A DNA stretch of 64,000 nucleotides from Juglans regia (Eukaryota > Streptophyta > Magnoliopsida > Fagales > Juglandaceae): positions 18,156,097 through 18,220,096 of the forward strand of contig NC_049905.1 of the NCBI RefSeq assembly GCF_001411555.2, written 5' to 3'. The notes beneath the pieces are model-generated. The model made no database searches. It was not told the origin of the DNA and saw only the letters and a list, made by a program, of their open reading frames with translations. The number at the start of each line of letters is the position of its first letter. Position 1 is the stretch's first letter. A program made the translations under genes and the position numbers. Positions 11,731 to 23,180 of the stretch are shown here, piece by piece.

Positions 11731-11928
11731 AGAGGTTGTTTTCTTTTCCCAGATCATGACACGCAAAGACAGGGATACAAAATTGATAATTTGATTTTTT
11801 AACTTTTTTATAAATCAAATTATATCAAATCAACAATACTATGAATGACGTATTCTACGCACCAACTTGCAAACAAAATTTTTCTTAAAATAAGAATTAA
11901 TTTGATTAGCTATATATGAAGTCAGCAA

Positions 11929-11959
<31 letters not shown>

Positions 11960-12780
11960 CTAATATTCATTATTAATTATGCACAAAATATATATGAATA
12001 GATGAGGTAAATATATGCTACAAATAACACCATCCATTTAGATATAACCACATCATGTATTAAGTTACAAATAATCTATTCAATCTATAACCCTAAAGGC
12101 TAACCTTCCGCTTGCACTTCTGACTTTGTATTGCCTGGCTTGTGAAATTAACCGTCAAAGTACAATTCATTTTCACAACCACATGTTTCTTGATAATACC
12201 CATCATTTTCACTCTCCCTGGTATTGTTGAATAGCTACTCATAGACAACAGCTCCGACTTCACATCCACTGCCAAGTGATGATAATGCCCTTTTGTGGAG
12301 TCTTCACACATTAGTTTAAAGGAAAAGTTGAATAAATAAGTAAAGTTTCTCCATCTAGCCTATAAAGTTTTATTCCATAAAGTTGGATAAATAAGTGAGA
12401 TTATTAAGTTTAAAAAGAGTTATCATTTCATGGCCTTTTTTAGATGGATTCAAATTCTCTTATAATATCAGGTACTTTTAAATGTTGTGGATTCCACTTT
12501 ATGTATTTATCTCTCACCTTGAAACCTAAGATTTGGATTAAAAAACCTAAAGAATCTAAATCCTAATAATAAGTAGTAGCATGCAACTTGTTTTTAGACC
12601 ATTAATCTAATTAATTCACTAGATGCATATATAATCAATTACAAACGAGTTTAATAGTATGATGTCTATTTTGCTTGTGCATGCTTAATTTATAAAACAA
12701 ATTATAATAATGAAAAGGTTAGTGACATGTTTTGATTGTTGATCCTATGTGTCGATTGTTGATGTTAATGGCATGCTTTT
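11731..12780. other. Intergenic, (TA)n microsatellite
   Basis: No gene supported. A TA microsatellite lies at 11930-11959. The 72-codon minus frame at 12093-12311 has no recognisable features. Confidence 0.5.
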
Positions 12781-12839
12781 GTTTTAATTTCAGATTTGTT
12801 GCTTGTTTTGGAGAATGTTTTCCTCTACTCTTTTAGATT

Positions 12840-14760
12840 TTAGTGATAGATGTCCTACCCCTACCGTGTCTACCCCAACACCTAACCCTACGCCCATCAC
12901 TAACCCTACGGACCCTTGTCCTAACCCCACGGAACCTTTCCCTACCCCAAGGCCACACAAAGCAAGAAACATACTTCCATAGTTTAGTCTCACTTTACTA
13001 AACTAGATGGTGATGACCCCAATAACCTTCAAGTAAAGTGTAACTATTGTGGTAAACTCTATGAATGTCATTATAGGAAACATGGTACATCACCGTTAAA
13101 TATGTACTTAGAAGAACAATGCAATAGGAGTCTAATATTGAGATCCTTATTAGAGAAAAATCAATCTAGACTAGAGATTGGACTAAAAAAAGTGGTGGAT
13201 GGGAATAGTGGGAGTTCTACGTTGAAGGTGTATACTAAGTATGGCCCCGATAAGTGTAGAAGAAAGTTAGCTTGTATGGTTATCAATGGACGAGCTACTT
13301 TTTTAGTTTGTGGAGGGGAGAGGGTTCCAAAAATATTCCAATAGCTTGGAACATAGGTTTAATATTTCTACTCGCCACACTATTGCAAAAGATATTAAAA
13401 AACATTACCAAAAAGAGAAGGATTTGTTGAGGGGCCAATTGGTGGGTCAAGTTGTTTGTCTCACTACCGATACTTGGACATCTGTCTAAAATTTTAATTA
13501 CATGTCTTTGACTGTGCATTTCATTGAATGTGATTAAACACTACATAAGAAAATTATGAAATTTTGTCAAATTTTCGATTACAAAGATGAGACGATTGGG
13601 AAGGCCTTGGAGGCTGCAATAAAAGAGTGAGGTATCTTAAGACCTATCTTAGAGAGGCGAATAAGACAATCTTGGGTGGTGATTGTTTGCATGTTAGATT
13701 TGCTACACATATTTTGAATTTAGTTCTATTTGATGGCTTGAAAGATGTTGATGATTCGGTTGCACGAGTCAGAATGGCTGTGAGATTTGTGAGATATTCT
13801 CCTGCTAGATTGGAGAAATTCAACATTATTGCAAGGAATGCGGGCATAACATTAAGAAAGGGTCTTTGTATTGATGTTCCTACAAGATAGAATTTAACCT
13901 TCTTGATGTTGGAGGCGGCCCAAGCATATAAGGTAACTTTTGAATTATTGGATGATGAAGGCATCCAATATGTCAAATATTTTTATGAAAACGGGGGATT
14001 AGGAAAGTCTATTGATGATGATTGAGAGGTGGTTGCTATCTTTGTAGATTTTTTAAGGCTTTTCTACGATGTGACATTGAGAATATCTAGTTCTTTGTAC
14101 TCTACATCCAATGAGTTCACTCAAAAAATATGTAGGGTGAAAGAAGAATTGGATGAGATATGTATTAGTGACCATACTAGGATGCGGGAGATGACATTGA
14201 TAGTGAGGGTCAAATATGAAAAGTATTGGGGGATTTGAGTAAGCAAAATACTTTCTTATATTTGGCTGTTGTTCTTGACCTTCAACTCAAAATTGATGAC
14301 ATGATATATGGTTTGAGACTTGTGCAAGGGGGCGCATGGGCTGAGCTTATTTGGGGCATGGTTAGAGACACCCTTAGTAGATTGTTTGATGATTTTACCA
14401 TGATCAGGGGTGGTAGCGCACCTACACCTGCACCTACCCCAGCGCGTCCTCCAGAATCCGGGGTGGGAAAAAAGTATAGGTTGGTGTGGGCCCAAAGCCT
14501 CTCATAGAACTCCCAACTAGTTCGTCAATCCACAGAGGCGAAGTCGGAGATAGACCGATATTGGCAGGGGATCTTCTCTCATATGCGGAAGGGTTTGATA
14601 TATTAGATTGGTGGAAGATCAATGCCGTGAAGTATCCTATTCTTGGAGAGATAGCCCGCATTATTTTGATCATCCCTATTAGAACCGTAGCCTCAAAGCT
14701 GGCCTTTAATGCCAGATGATACATATTGGATCTATTCCAGAGTTTTTGGTCCCCTATCAC
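12840..14760 (+). pseudogene. hAT-family transposase pseudogene
   Basis: All domains of a plant hAT (Ac/Tam3, RICESLEEPER-like) transposase appear in order. 12850-12960: Pro/Thr/Asn-rich N-terminus. 12980-13140: BED zinc finger (SHFTKLDGDDPNN, CNYCGKLY, then His and Cys ligands), with a stop where the first Trp is expected. 13300-13900: RNase H-like core pieces (GQLVGQVVCLTTDTWTSV, then HIL NLV-type sequence). 14030-14290: DUF4413-like segment. 14480-14719: C-terminal dimerisation domain (FDILDWWKINAVKYPILGEIAR, then TVASKLAFNAR, matching the usual TVASExAFS). At least three frameshifts and several stops. Terminal repeats were not found. Confidence 0.85.
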
Positions 14761-16009
14761 TGTGAAGACATTGATTTGAATGTAGAATTAGATAAAAGGG
14801 ACTCAAATTCATATTCTGGATATTCTTGAGTTTAATGAGGCCGACAAAGAGGAGGGTGGTGATCAGCCTGGATATGGTAATCATTGATTTCATTTATTTA
14901 TATTCATTTCATCGATATTAATTTCAAATTTAATTGTTGTAGTCATGCATGATGCGACGTCTACCTCTACTGTAGTATAACTTCACCATATTGGATCCCC
15001 GACTCACCATTGTCATTTGCCATAGGTTTGTACAATTTTTATAGTCCCTTAATTTTTTTTCATATTTATATAATTTTTAGTATCTAATTGTTTTTATGAT
15101 CTTACTGTCATATGCGCACCTCAAGTCTCAATTCTAATTCCAAGCCGAAATTCAAAGGATATATTCTCAATGTCGCATCTTGATCCCCATCTCATCTTGG
15201 TTAATCAGATTTTAATTTTTAATTTTTTCATTTCTAATGGTTCTTTGTAATTTTAACTTTTGTTTCTTGTTTATAATTCTAATTTATCTTCCTATTCAAT
15301 TGTTAATGTTTCAGATTTTATGATATCACGACTCATAGCAGGCAGCACTAAATTCTATTTCCACCCTTGACCACCCGCCCCCAAATGTCAAAGTCAAAGT
15401 TCAAACAACTCACTTTTATGATTTATCATTTATGTTCAATTGTATTTAGATTTTACAAATTCAGTTCTTTGTAATGTTGATACAATGTCCATTTTATGTT
15501 TGTAATTTTGTAATTGTTTTCTCTTAATTTGAATTATTGTAATAGTTTAGTTATTATAGTTTTATTATAAATTGTATTATTGTAAATTGTAATAGCTTAG
15601 GAGTTAGGAGTTAGGAGGTAGGAGTATTAGTAGTACTTCATTTTCTCTTAATTTATATTTTTTTATTGTAAATTCAATACATTGTTTATGGCTATTTAAT
15701 TATTATACATTTTTTTTTTGTTTATTGCTAGGCCATTTTGGGTCCAGAAACAGCTTACGGTTGCTGGAGGCGAAAATCCCACCCTCGTCCCGCATGGGGA
15801 GGGTGTGGCCCCGCACCATACGATGCAGGTATCACCCTTACTCAGTTTTATGCAATAATTCATGAGAAAGGAAAAAACAAAAACAAGGGAGTTAGAGCTA
15901 AAGTACTTAAATCAGGCAAAGAAGATGAGGTTTGTGTAATAAATCTTCTATGTACATATATTAGATGGGCATAAAGACCTGTCGATATTTAAGTATGTTA
16001 ACACTATCC
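14761..16009. other. AT-rich intergenic, no gene seen
   Basis: Mostly T-rich sequence. A GC-richer patch at 15738-15830 encodes a short frame without family resemblance. Confidence 0.5.
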
Positions 16010-18330
16010 TTTTTATTAGAACCAAATAAGTTTTATTGAGATTAATCTCTGAAATAGAGATTCAATACAATTAGGAGTAATCTCCAAATCAATGATAACA
16101 TCTAAAATAGCCAAAGATTTTTGCTTAGAGCATGATCTACTTTGTTAACATCCCTCTTGACATGATTAACAGACCAACTAACATACTTAGAAAGCAAGTT
16201 TTTGACATAAAAAATTAACATTCCCTCGTTGTTCAAGCTATCTCCATTACCATTGATTGCATTAACAATTTGTAATGTATCCCCTTCAAGAATAATCTTT
16301 TAGAGTCCTAACTCAATATATATACCAAATTTAGTAGCCTGTAGTGCAGCAAATATCTCAACTAGAAAAGGATCTAAAAACAAGGATCTATTCATCTCTA
16401 TAGTTGCCTTGAATATTGTCCCCAAACATCTCTAATTGATTCACATTCCTAGAGTGAATGTTCTATGGTTTCTTGCTCTTGAAAATAGATGGGGTACATA
16501 GGATTATACACCACTCTCTTCCTGAAAATATTAGAGTTGGTAGGTAGTGCCTAATGGTAAGCTTTCCACAGAAACAACTTCTCTACATTTGGAATTGATA
16601 ATTTCCAAAGCTTCTCCCACTTCTCCTCTTGGAAGTTATTTCTTGATGGTTGTCCCTTAAGCCTTTCTCGGACTTCCCATTGCAAATGATATGCACTTCT
16701 GACATAAAATAAGCCATTAGTCGTGCATCTCCATATTTGTTTATCAGCACTCCCACAATGACTTATGTGAATCTTACATATAAGATCAGCTTTATCACTT
16801 GAGAAAACTGCCTTGACAAGCTCCATATTCCACTGTTTTGAGTCTTGATTTATCAATACATCTACCTTATCCTCTTCTTGAAACAAATTGACTCCACTCT
16901 GAATCATAAAAGAGGTGGCTTGAGGCACCCATTTGTTAGACCAGATTTTGATAGACTCCCCATTCCCCACTCTCCAGATTAAGCCTTCTTCATAAGTGGT
17001 TTTGCTACCATGAAGCTTCTCCATAAATATGATGGTCTCCTGCCCAGCTTAGCTTTGTGAAAATCCCCCTTTGGATAATATTTAAGAGAAAAAACTTGAG
17101 CAACTAGAGAGTGAGAGGTCTGCACCAGTCTCCAGCACTACTTGGCTAATAGTGCCAAGTTAAAATTCTCCAAATCTCTAAAGCAAAGTCCTCCCACAGA
17201 TTTAGCCTTACCCATTGGTTGCCAATTGACCTAATGAATCATTCTCTCTTTGTCTTTCTAACCCCACCAATAACCTTGCATTAATCTTTTAAGCTCCTGC
17301 AAAATTGACTTTGGGATCTTGAAAACTCCCATGCAGTAGGTAGGGATTGCTTGTATCACTGATTTCAATAGAGTTTCCTTTATGTTTTTTCCTATAAAAA
17401 AAAAAAATAGAGTTTCCTTTCTAGCTTGAGAGAGAAACTTCATCTTCCTTATCCTTGATCTCACTCTATCCAGAATGCTACTGAATGACCATGCTCAAGA
17501 TCCTCCCACTAGAGCTGGCAATCCATGATATTTCTCATAGGATTGTGTGGATCTAATACCAGCTATCCGTGTGATTATACCCTTTGTTTCTTCCCTAGTA
17601 TATGTGCTAAAGAATATGTGTGTTTTCTCCTTGTTGAGTCTCTGACCTGAAGCTTGCTCATAGGTCACCAACAATTTTAACAATATACTCTATTCTAGTG
17701 AGTTAGCCTTGCAAAAGAGCAAGCTATCGTATGCAAAAAAAGATGGTTTATGTGCATGGATCTTACCTCAAGCCAATGGAACACCAACTAGTAGGTTACT
17801 AAGGGCTTCAGAGTGAAGAATAAGTAGACAGGGTGAGAGGGGGTCACCCTGTCTTATGCCTCTTGAGGGTTTGGAATTTTTGTAGGGGGTTTCATTAATG
17901 ATAATGGAGTAGGAAACAGTTGATACACATTTCATAATAAGCTCCATCCATCTACTAGCAAAACTCATCTTCTTTATTACACCTACCAAGAAAGGCCACT
18001 CAATTCTGTCAAATGCCTTACTCATGTCTAGCTTCAAAGCCATAAAGCCTCTATTTGCTTGCAGTTGGCACTTCATGGTATGCATAATGCATTGACTCAT
18101 AAGCCACAATGACATTGTCAGTAATTAACTTTCCAGATACAAATGTACTCTGAGTTGGGGATATAATAGAAGGGAGAATATATTTCAAATTGTTAGCCAA
18201 CACCTTGGTTAGAATCTTGTATAGCACATTGTATAGACTAATGAGTTTGAATTCAATAACTTTGGTTGGCTTTGTGACTTCTGGAATTAAGGCTATGTGG
18301 TTGTCATTGAGATCAGAGGGTCGAGGGCTC
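16010..18330 (-). mobile_element. LINE (RTE/L1-type) fragment, 5'-truncated
   Basis: Minus-strand order is reverse transcriptase (18330-17690), RT thumb/connection (17690-17040), zinc-finger zf-RVT region (17024-16551), RNase H (about 16390-16080) and 3' end near 16010 with an AATAAAAC motif. The RT part shows ALIPEVTKPTKVIEFKLISL, KLDMSKAFDRIEW and GIRQGDPLSP, clear plant LINE signatures. The FADD catalytic box reads FAYDSLLFC (about 17715-17740), so one catalytic Asp is lost. The RNase H part shows EGD and VNHVKRDVNKVDHALSK. ORF1 and endonuclease are absent. Multiple frameshifts; inactive. Confidence 0.9.
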
Positions 18331-18339
18331 GTGAGATTG

Positions 18340-18560
18340 TTTATATCAAAGTTTTAAATATCATACTGTATCGGTTGGAATGATCGAAATTTATCGTGCC
18401 AGAACAGTAATCGGCACGGGAGAGGTTTGGGTTTTGTATCGGGTCAAATACCTTCCATTTCGAGGTGTTTCGGTTAATACCAACCGATTTTTGGTGTTTC
18501 GATTGGTATGTAGATTTTGGTCCGGTATGTCAAAACCAGAGGTTGGGCAATTTTGTAATT
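18340..18560. repeat. Dispersed repeat-like segment
   Basis: It abuts the LINE break point and contains repeated CGGTT/GGTATG/CCGGTATG words (ATACTGTATCGGTTGG, TTTCGGTTAATACCAACCG). Composition differs from its surroundings. Class unknown. Confidence 0.3.
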
Positions 18561-18790
18561 AAAGTGAAAAGGCAAGGGCTTTTTCATAAAATTCAACTCA
18601 AAATAAGGGTTTTCTTTTTTTGTGGTTGCCAGTCAATCTGTATGCTCTTTCTCTATCTTTCTCTTTGGATTGTGTGCGATAGAGAGAGAGTGAGGACCGG
18701 TCTCAGAGGGGTGGGGCCTATGCCCATGTAGCACGGCATTAGTGATTAGACACCACGTTTCAGATTGCCTACCCTCTTAACTCTTGCCCT

Positions 18791-18987
18791 GTTTGGATAG
18801 TGAAAGTATTTAATTTCATCTCATCATTACAATTTTTTCAAATTCTCACACAAAATATAATAAACAATTCAATTTTTTCAAATCCCAAAACAATAAAATA
18901 TAATATTAAAAAATAATATTCTAATAATAGTTTATTCAACTTTCAACTTTTATCTAAAATTATTTCATCTCATCTCACTATCCAAAC
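18791..18987. mobile_element. MITE with perfect 13-bp TIR
   Basis: Ends are GTTTGGATAGTGA (18791-18803) and TCACTATCCAAAC (18975-18987), perfectly inverted over 13 bp. The body has the AT-rich core shared with the other copies. The TIR start resembles the GTTTGG of Tourist/PIF-Harbinger MITEs, but no target duplication could be read, so the superfamily is not settled. Confidence 0.85.
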
Positions 18988-19002
18988 CGCACCTTATGCT
19001 TC

Positions 19003-19183
19003 GTTTGGTTATGTAGTTCAAATGAGATGAGATGAGATGTTTTGTTAAAAGTTGAATGAATGTTGTTATAATATAATTTGTGAGATTTGAAAAATTTTAA
19101 TTATTTATTATATTTTGTGTAGGAATTTGAAAATTTTGTAATAATAAGATGAAATGAGATAATTTAATTTTGTGTAACCAAAC
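19003..19183. mobile_element. MITE of the same family, opposite orientation
   Basis: Ends are GTTTGGTTATGT (19003-19014) and GTGTAACCAAAC (19172-19183). Its body is the reverse complement of the core of the neighbour at 18791-18987 (for example GAGATGAGATG, TTGTGAGATTTGAAAAA). Only 15 bp separate the two. Confidence 0.8.
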
Positions 19184-20050
19184 CTGCTATAATTAAGTCT
19201 TTACACCCGCAAAGGTGGGACTTTTAAAAAGATAAAAACTTCAAACCAGTGATGTGTAAATTTCTACTTTACACAATCTAATAGAAAGGGTACACGTAAG
19301 AAGTCTACTTTATTTACTGTGTACGCAACTTTAGACTAGTACCCCTGCTTCTGTCTCATTCTTCTGAAGGAAGGGCTTCCTCCGTTCAATTTTCTTCCTT
19401 TCTATAAGGTTTTCCTCTTCCTTTCAATCTCTCTCTCTCTCTCATCTCATGAAGCTTCTCTCTCCCATCTACTTCAGCCAAAGCACATGAAGCGATTGGA
19501 ACTGATCTACTTAGCCAGAGCATAGGTCGTGATTGGAAATTGATTTTTCCTCCCATCAAATTTTCCCTAATCTTTGTAACTAGATTGTTACGTTTACCAC
19601 ACAATTTGAATATATATATGGACTTAATTGTAAAACCTTTGATTTTTTTTTTTACTTGTTTGTCTCCCATCGATTAGTTTTATGTTGTTTTTGTTATGTT
19701 TTATTTATTTTTTCTTATTTGCCTCCCATCGATGAGTTTGAGTTTGATAGTCTGAGTTTGAGTTTGATAGTCTAAGTTTGATTTTGAGTTTGAGAGTCTG
19801 ACCATATTGTTTGAGAGTGAAGTTTCCTGCTTTCAATTTATGTCTCTTTAACACAAGGTGTCCTGGTTGCAATTGATCATAATTTTCTTGTTGTTTGCAG
19901 CTAAATACCCAAGACCTTCAGATTGACAGAGGGTGATAGTACTCACTACGGCCAATAGAGATCGATTGAAGGGTGAGGTTCCTCACTTCGGCTTGAGGAG
20001 AGTGTGAGCAAGAGAGAGGCGGGTCGAGAATTAGACCTTTAGATTCGAAG

Positions 20051-20112
<62 letters not shown>

Positions 20113-20299
20113 CAAAAAGGGTGAGGAGAGTTGTCTCGAGAGAGAGGGGAGAAAGACCCTACAAAATCAATTATTCCCCTGGAACAAATTCTATTTCACA
20201 TTGAGAGAAACTCATACGTGGCATCTCATGATTGGGGGGGGGGGTGTAAAATGTTTAAACACACTAGGTCCTGCTCCCCTCTCTTTTAAAAAGAAAAAT
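19184..20299. other. Intergenic with (GA)n microsatellite
   Basis: No gene supported. A pure GA microsatellite of about 60 bp lies at 20052-20111; its minus-strand Ser-Leu repeat frame is an artefact. GAGTTTGA words repeat at 19735-19800. A G-run lies at 20234-20242. Confidence 0.6.
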
Positions 20300-21507
20300 G
20301 CTGAATATAACCGGCTTGGGGAACCGGTGCGTACCCGTGTCCTACGTGGTGATTTAATGAAACGAACCATTTCATTCGAAATAATACTGCGATAGTGCGA
20401 TTTGTTTCAGTTTGGTCTCCCTGTAGCTTTTCCCTCCTTCCTTTCCCTTCCCCTTTCTCCTTCTCCTTCTCATTCTTATCTCCCCGTACCATTCCTCCTC
20501 TGATCTTCTCCATCTCTATCTGCTCTGAAACTGATCTCCATCTTCGTCAGATTCGTCTCCTCTAATCTTCTCTATCTCCTCTAATCTTTTGCGCCTCCGC
20601 ATCTCTTCTAACTCAATTTTTTTGTTTTTTAGAAACCTCGGACATGGGAAGCACAGTTCAAGTCTGGTATAAAGGTATTCCATTTAAAACTAACGTCCAA
20701 AGTTTTTAGCAACACATGGGTATTGGGAGTTTTGGAAGCTAAATGGGAGACACCTGCATCAGATAGAAGCTATTTACAGCTTTAAAACATGGAAAGGCAT
20801 AACATACAATTATAGCCCAAGATCATCTTTAGGTGGAGTCAACCAAGTTTGGTAACATTAAAATGGTGGTTAGCTTCAATATCTAGTTAAATTTTAATTA
20901 AAAGGAAACATTGAACTACAATAATGGGTAAATTAACTCCTTTCAGGCTTGCCAGGTGTTCTTACTAATTTCATTTACTTAACTGCTCTTGTTGTCTTTC
21001 TCACTAGCTACATCAGTACTAGCTCCTGAGGTTTTCAAAGGAGGTGGTTCAGAACAAGCCCTCAGGACAGCCTCATTTTGCCAAACGCGGAGGAGGCGCT
21101 TCTTAGCGTTGGCTTTGTGAGTGGTAGTGAGCTTGATTCGCTTCCAAATTAGACCTCCCAAATCGTGCTTCTTCACTATTTCCATCACTCTGTCCCCCAG
21201 AATGCATCCCCCATCTTTCTTTGTCTCCAGTCTAGCTGAGGAACAAAACTGACACCGTTTCTATTCATACGATCATGGGGAACTTGTACTCGAGAAGCTT
21301 TTTTGGGATTTCCGTGGCTTCTTGGGTTTGGCAAAGAGAGCGAGAGAAAGAGAAGAGAGAGAGAGAGGAGAGGTGTGTTGGTGTTGGAGAAGATGAAGGT
21401 GAGGGGTTGGCTTCGTGCATTTTGAGTCTTCAAATGAAATGTCCCGACGTTTCATCTCCATGTGGGCACCGGTTCCCCAAAGGTTCCCCAGGGCGGTTGC
21501 CTATAGC
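20300..21507. mobile_element. TIR element carrying a gene copy (Pack-type)
   Basis: The left end (about 20300-20385) and the right end (about 21435-21507, inverted) align over roughly 70 bp with gaps. Shared blocks include GGGGAACC, GAACCGGTG and CATTTCATTYGAA. Between them lie a T/C-rich leader, a small gene copy on the minus strand, and its flanks. Long imperfect inverted repeats around host gene sequence suggest a MULE-like or other Pack-TIR element. No target duplication was identified. Confidence 0.5.
20979..21214 (-). pseudogene. Small conserved plant protein copy, one frameshift
   Basis: The minus strand starts at ATG 21214 (MGDAFWG). After one missing base in a G-run at about 21191-21197 it continues as RVMEIVKKHDLGGLIWKRIKLT, then THKANAKKRLLRVWQNEAVL and RACSEPPP, and stops at 20979, giving about 78 residues. 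The composition is that of a real, basic, helical protein. I believe it is a small, widely conserved plant protein of unknown function (possibly the one deposited as a cotton fibre protein), but I cannot confirm this. The segment upstream to 21461 reads like a CT-rich 5' leader. The frameshift lies in a homopolymer, so a sequencing error is also possible; then it would be an intact gene. Confidence 0.5.
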
Positions 21508-22479
21508 ACAATTGTTAAATTTATCCTTCCGAATTGTCTTCTAAATATTATAATTTCTCTTCACTGATTGATACAATTACTTGAGCCTTATTTTAAAGTT
21601 TTTGTATCGATTTCCCCTTCCATAAAAAAATTCTCATCGACTTTGATCAAAATATCATTTATTAATAAACCGGATTTGGAAGTTTTCAGTTGTTATTCAA
21701 GTTTTAGACCTTAGAGCAAGACACATATAAATATATAAAATGGCTGGATCTTATAATATTTATTTAGTATTTAATATTTTCTTGAAGATTTATATTAACA
21801 ATAATAATTGTTTTATATTTATATATATATATGATCTAATTTATATATCTGTCTTTTTAATTTTAAGTCGTAAAATTCCAATAAAATTCTTAAAAAATCT
21901 CAGTCCATATCAACCCATAAAAGACCCTTAATATTAAAACTTAACATTTGAATTCAAGTTTACAATAATTCTTTAGGAAAGGAGATGACTTATATTGAAA
22001 CTAATTTAAATGAGGTTCGAACCTAAAAACCCTTAATACTAAAAAGTAGCATATGAATTTTTTGATTGGTACTAGATGTTGTTATTTTGCAATATAATTA
22101 TATATATAATTTATCTATATATAAATTATTCTAAAATAATATTAATATTAAAATATTTCATTAATTACAATGTCTCAACCGAACGAGACAGAAACTATAT
22201 TCAAAACTTTGGTTTTATATACCAACTGGTTTCTGACGCAGGAAAGAGGGAGGTGGAAGGGGATCAGAACTAGCGCGCAACAAATCAACAATTCAACATG
22301 CAGTGGTCAACGCTTATCTTAATTGGGAACAAAGCTAATATAATATTAATCCATATCAGAAACAAATATATGAAGTGATGGAGTTTGGAATTGGAAAAGA
22401 TCATCGAGTGGCGGGCTTTGGATTCAATCTTGTACCTTGCATGCATGCATGGGGTGAGGATCCACGTACGTACGTTTGA
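21508..22479. other. AT-rich intergenic, no gene seen
   Basis: Long A/T runs. The short frames at 21740-22273 are compositional. Confidence 0.55.
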
Positions 22480-22624
22480 TCGAGGTTCAAATTTTTTAAA
22501 ATTTCATATAAAATATAATAAATAATTTAATTTTTTTAAACATTAAAATAATAATAATATTAAAAAATAATATTTTATTTAACTTTTAACTTTCATCTAA
22601 AACCATCTTATCTCATTTTACTAT
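22480..22624. mobile_element. MITE fragment, GTTTGGATAGTGA family
   Basis: It contains the family core (CAAATTTTTTAAAATTTCATATAAAA, AATAATATTAAAAAATAATATT) and ends CATTTTACTATCACTC. The right terminal AAAC is replaced by the CACTA-like end that starts at 22625. Confidence 0.5.
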
Positions 22625-23180
22625 CACTCAAGAAAAGTCCTTTTTACCGGCGATTTTATAATCGCCGCAAAAAACTTCGCCGCTAATGTCACTTCTCGAC
22701 AACGAGTTTGGAATCGCCGCAAGTTTTTAACACCATGTGCCGAATTCTACAAGCTGACTTATTTATTCCCTTTTTTGCAGCGATTATGTATGTAATAGCG
22801 TCAATATTTTTCGCCGGCATATATTTTATTCTGTTGCAACGATGTAATTTGCGTTGTAACACTATGTGCGGGTGCCAAAACACAAAACGGAATCGAAATT
22901 TCCCCCCAATCTTTTTTCCCCCACCTTGCTTCTCCTCTTCGACGAAACCCAGACCAAAACCAGAAAATCCATTTCCCCGCGTACCATTGCCGACGGTCAC
23001 CGCATTTTTGGACGGACGGAAGGCGACTTTAAGGCTTTACTTTGATAACTACGCCGTTCAGTTTCGGAGTCCCTTCTTCCCAGACCCTTCTCCCCCTAGT
23101 TCGAGTCATTTCTTGCCCCCAGAAAATCACCGCACAGTGCCTCCATCTGCTTTTCAGGGAATATATTCCCTTTCAGGTAT
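22625..23180 (+). mobile_element. CACTA-like element end and leader
   Basis: It begins CACTCAAGAAAAG, one base short of CACTACAAGAAAAG. Subterminal motifs follow (CGGCGATTTTATAATCGCCGCAAAA, TTCGCCGCTAATG), of the same style as the element at 4319-6240. Then comes a GC-richer leader-like stretch (22880-23180) ending in a possible exon-intron border CAG/GTATATTTTC at about 23177. No matching right end was found, so the element is truncated or its other end is unrecognised. Confidence 0.45.

Noticed and set aside
12850..12960. Telomere-like CTAACCCTA words
   Set aside because: They are irregular and in frame with the Pro/Thr/Asn-rich N-terminus of the hAT transposase, so they are codons and not an interstitial telomere.
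15738..15974. 78-codon plus-strand frame in a GC-richer patch
   Set aside because: No family resemblance; too short and isolated to call a gene.
19918..20115. Ser-Leu repeat protein on the minus strand
   Set aside because: Translation of a GA microsatellite.
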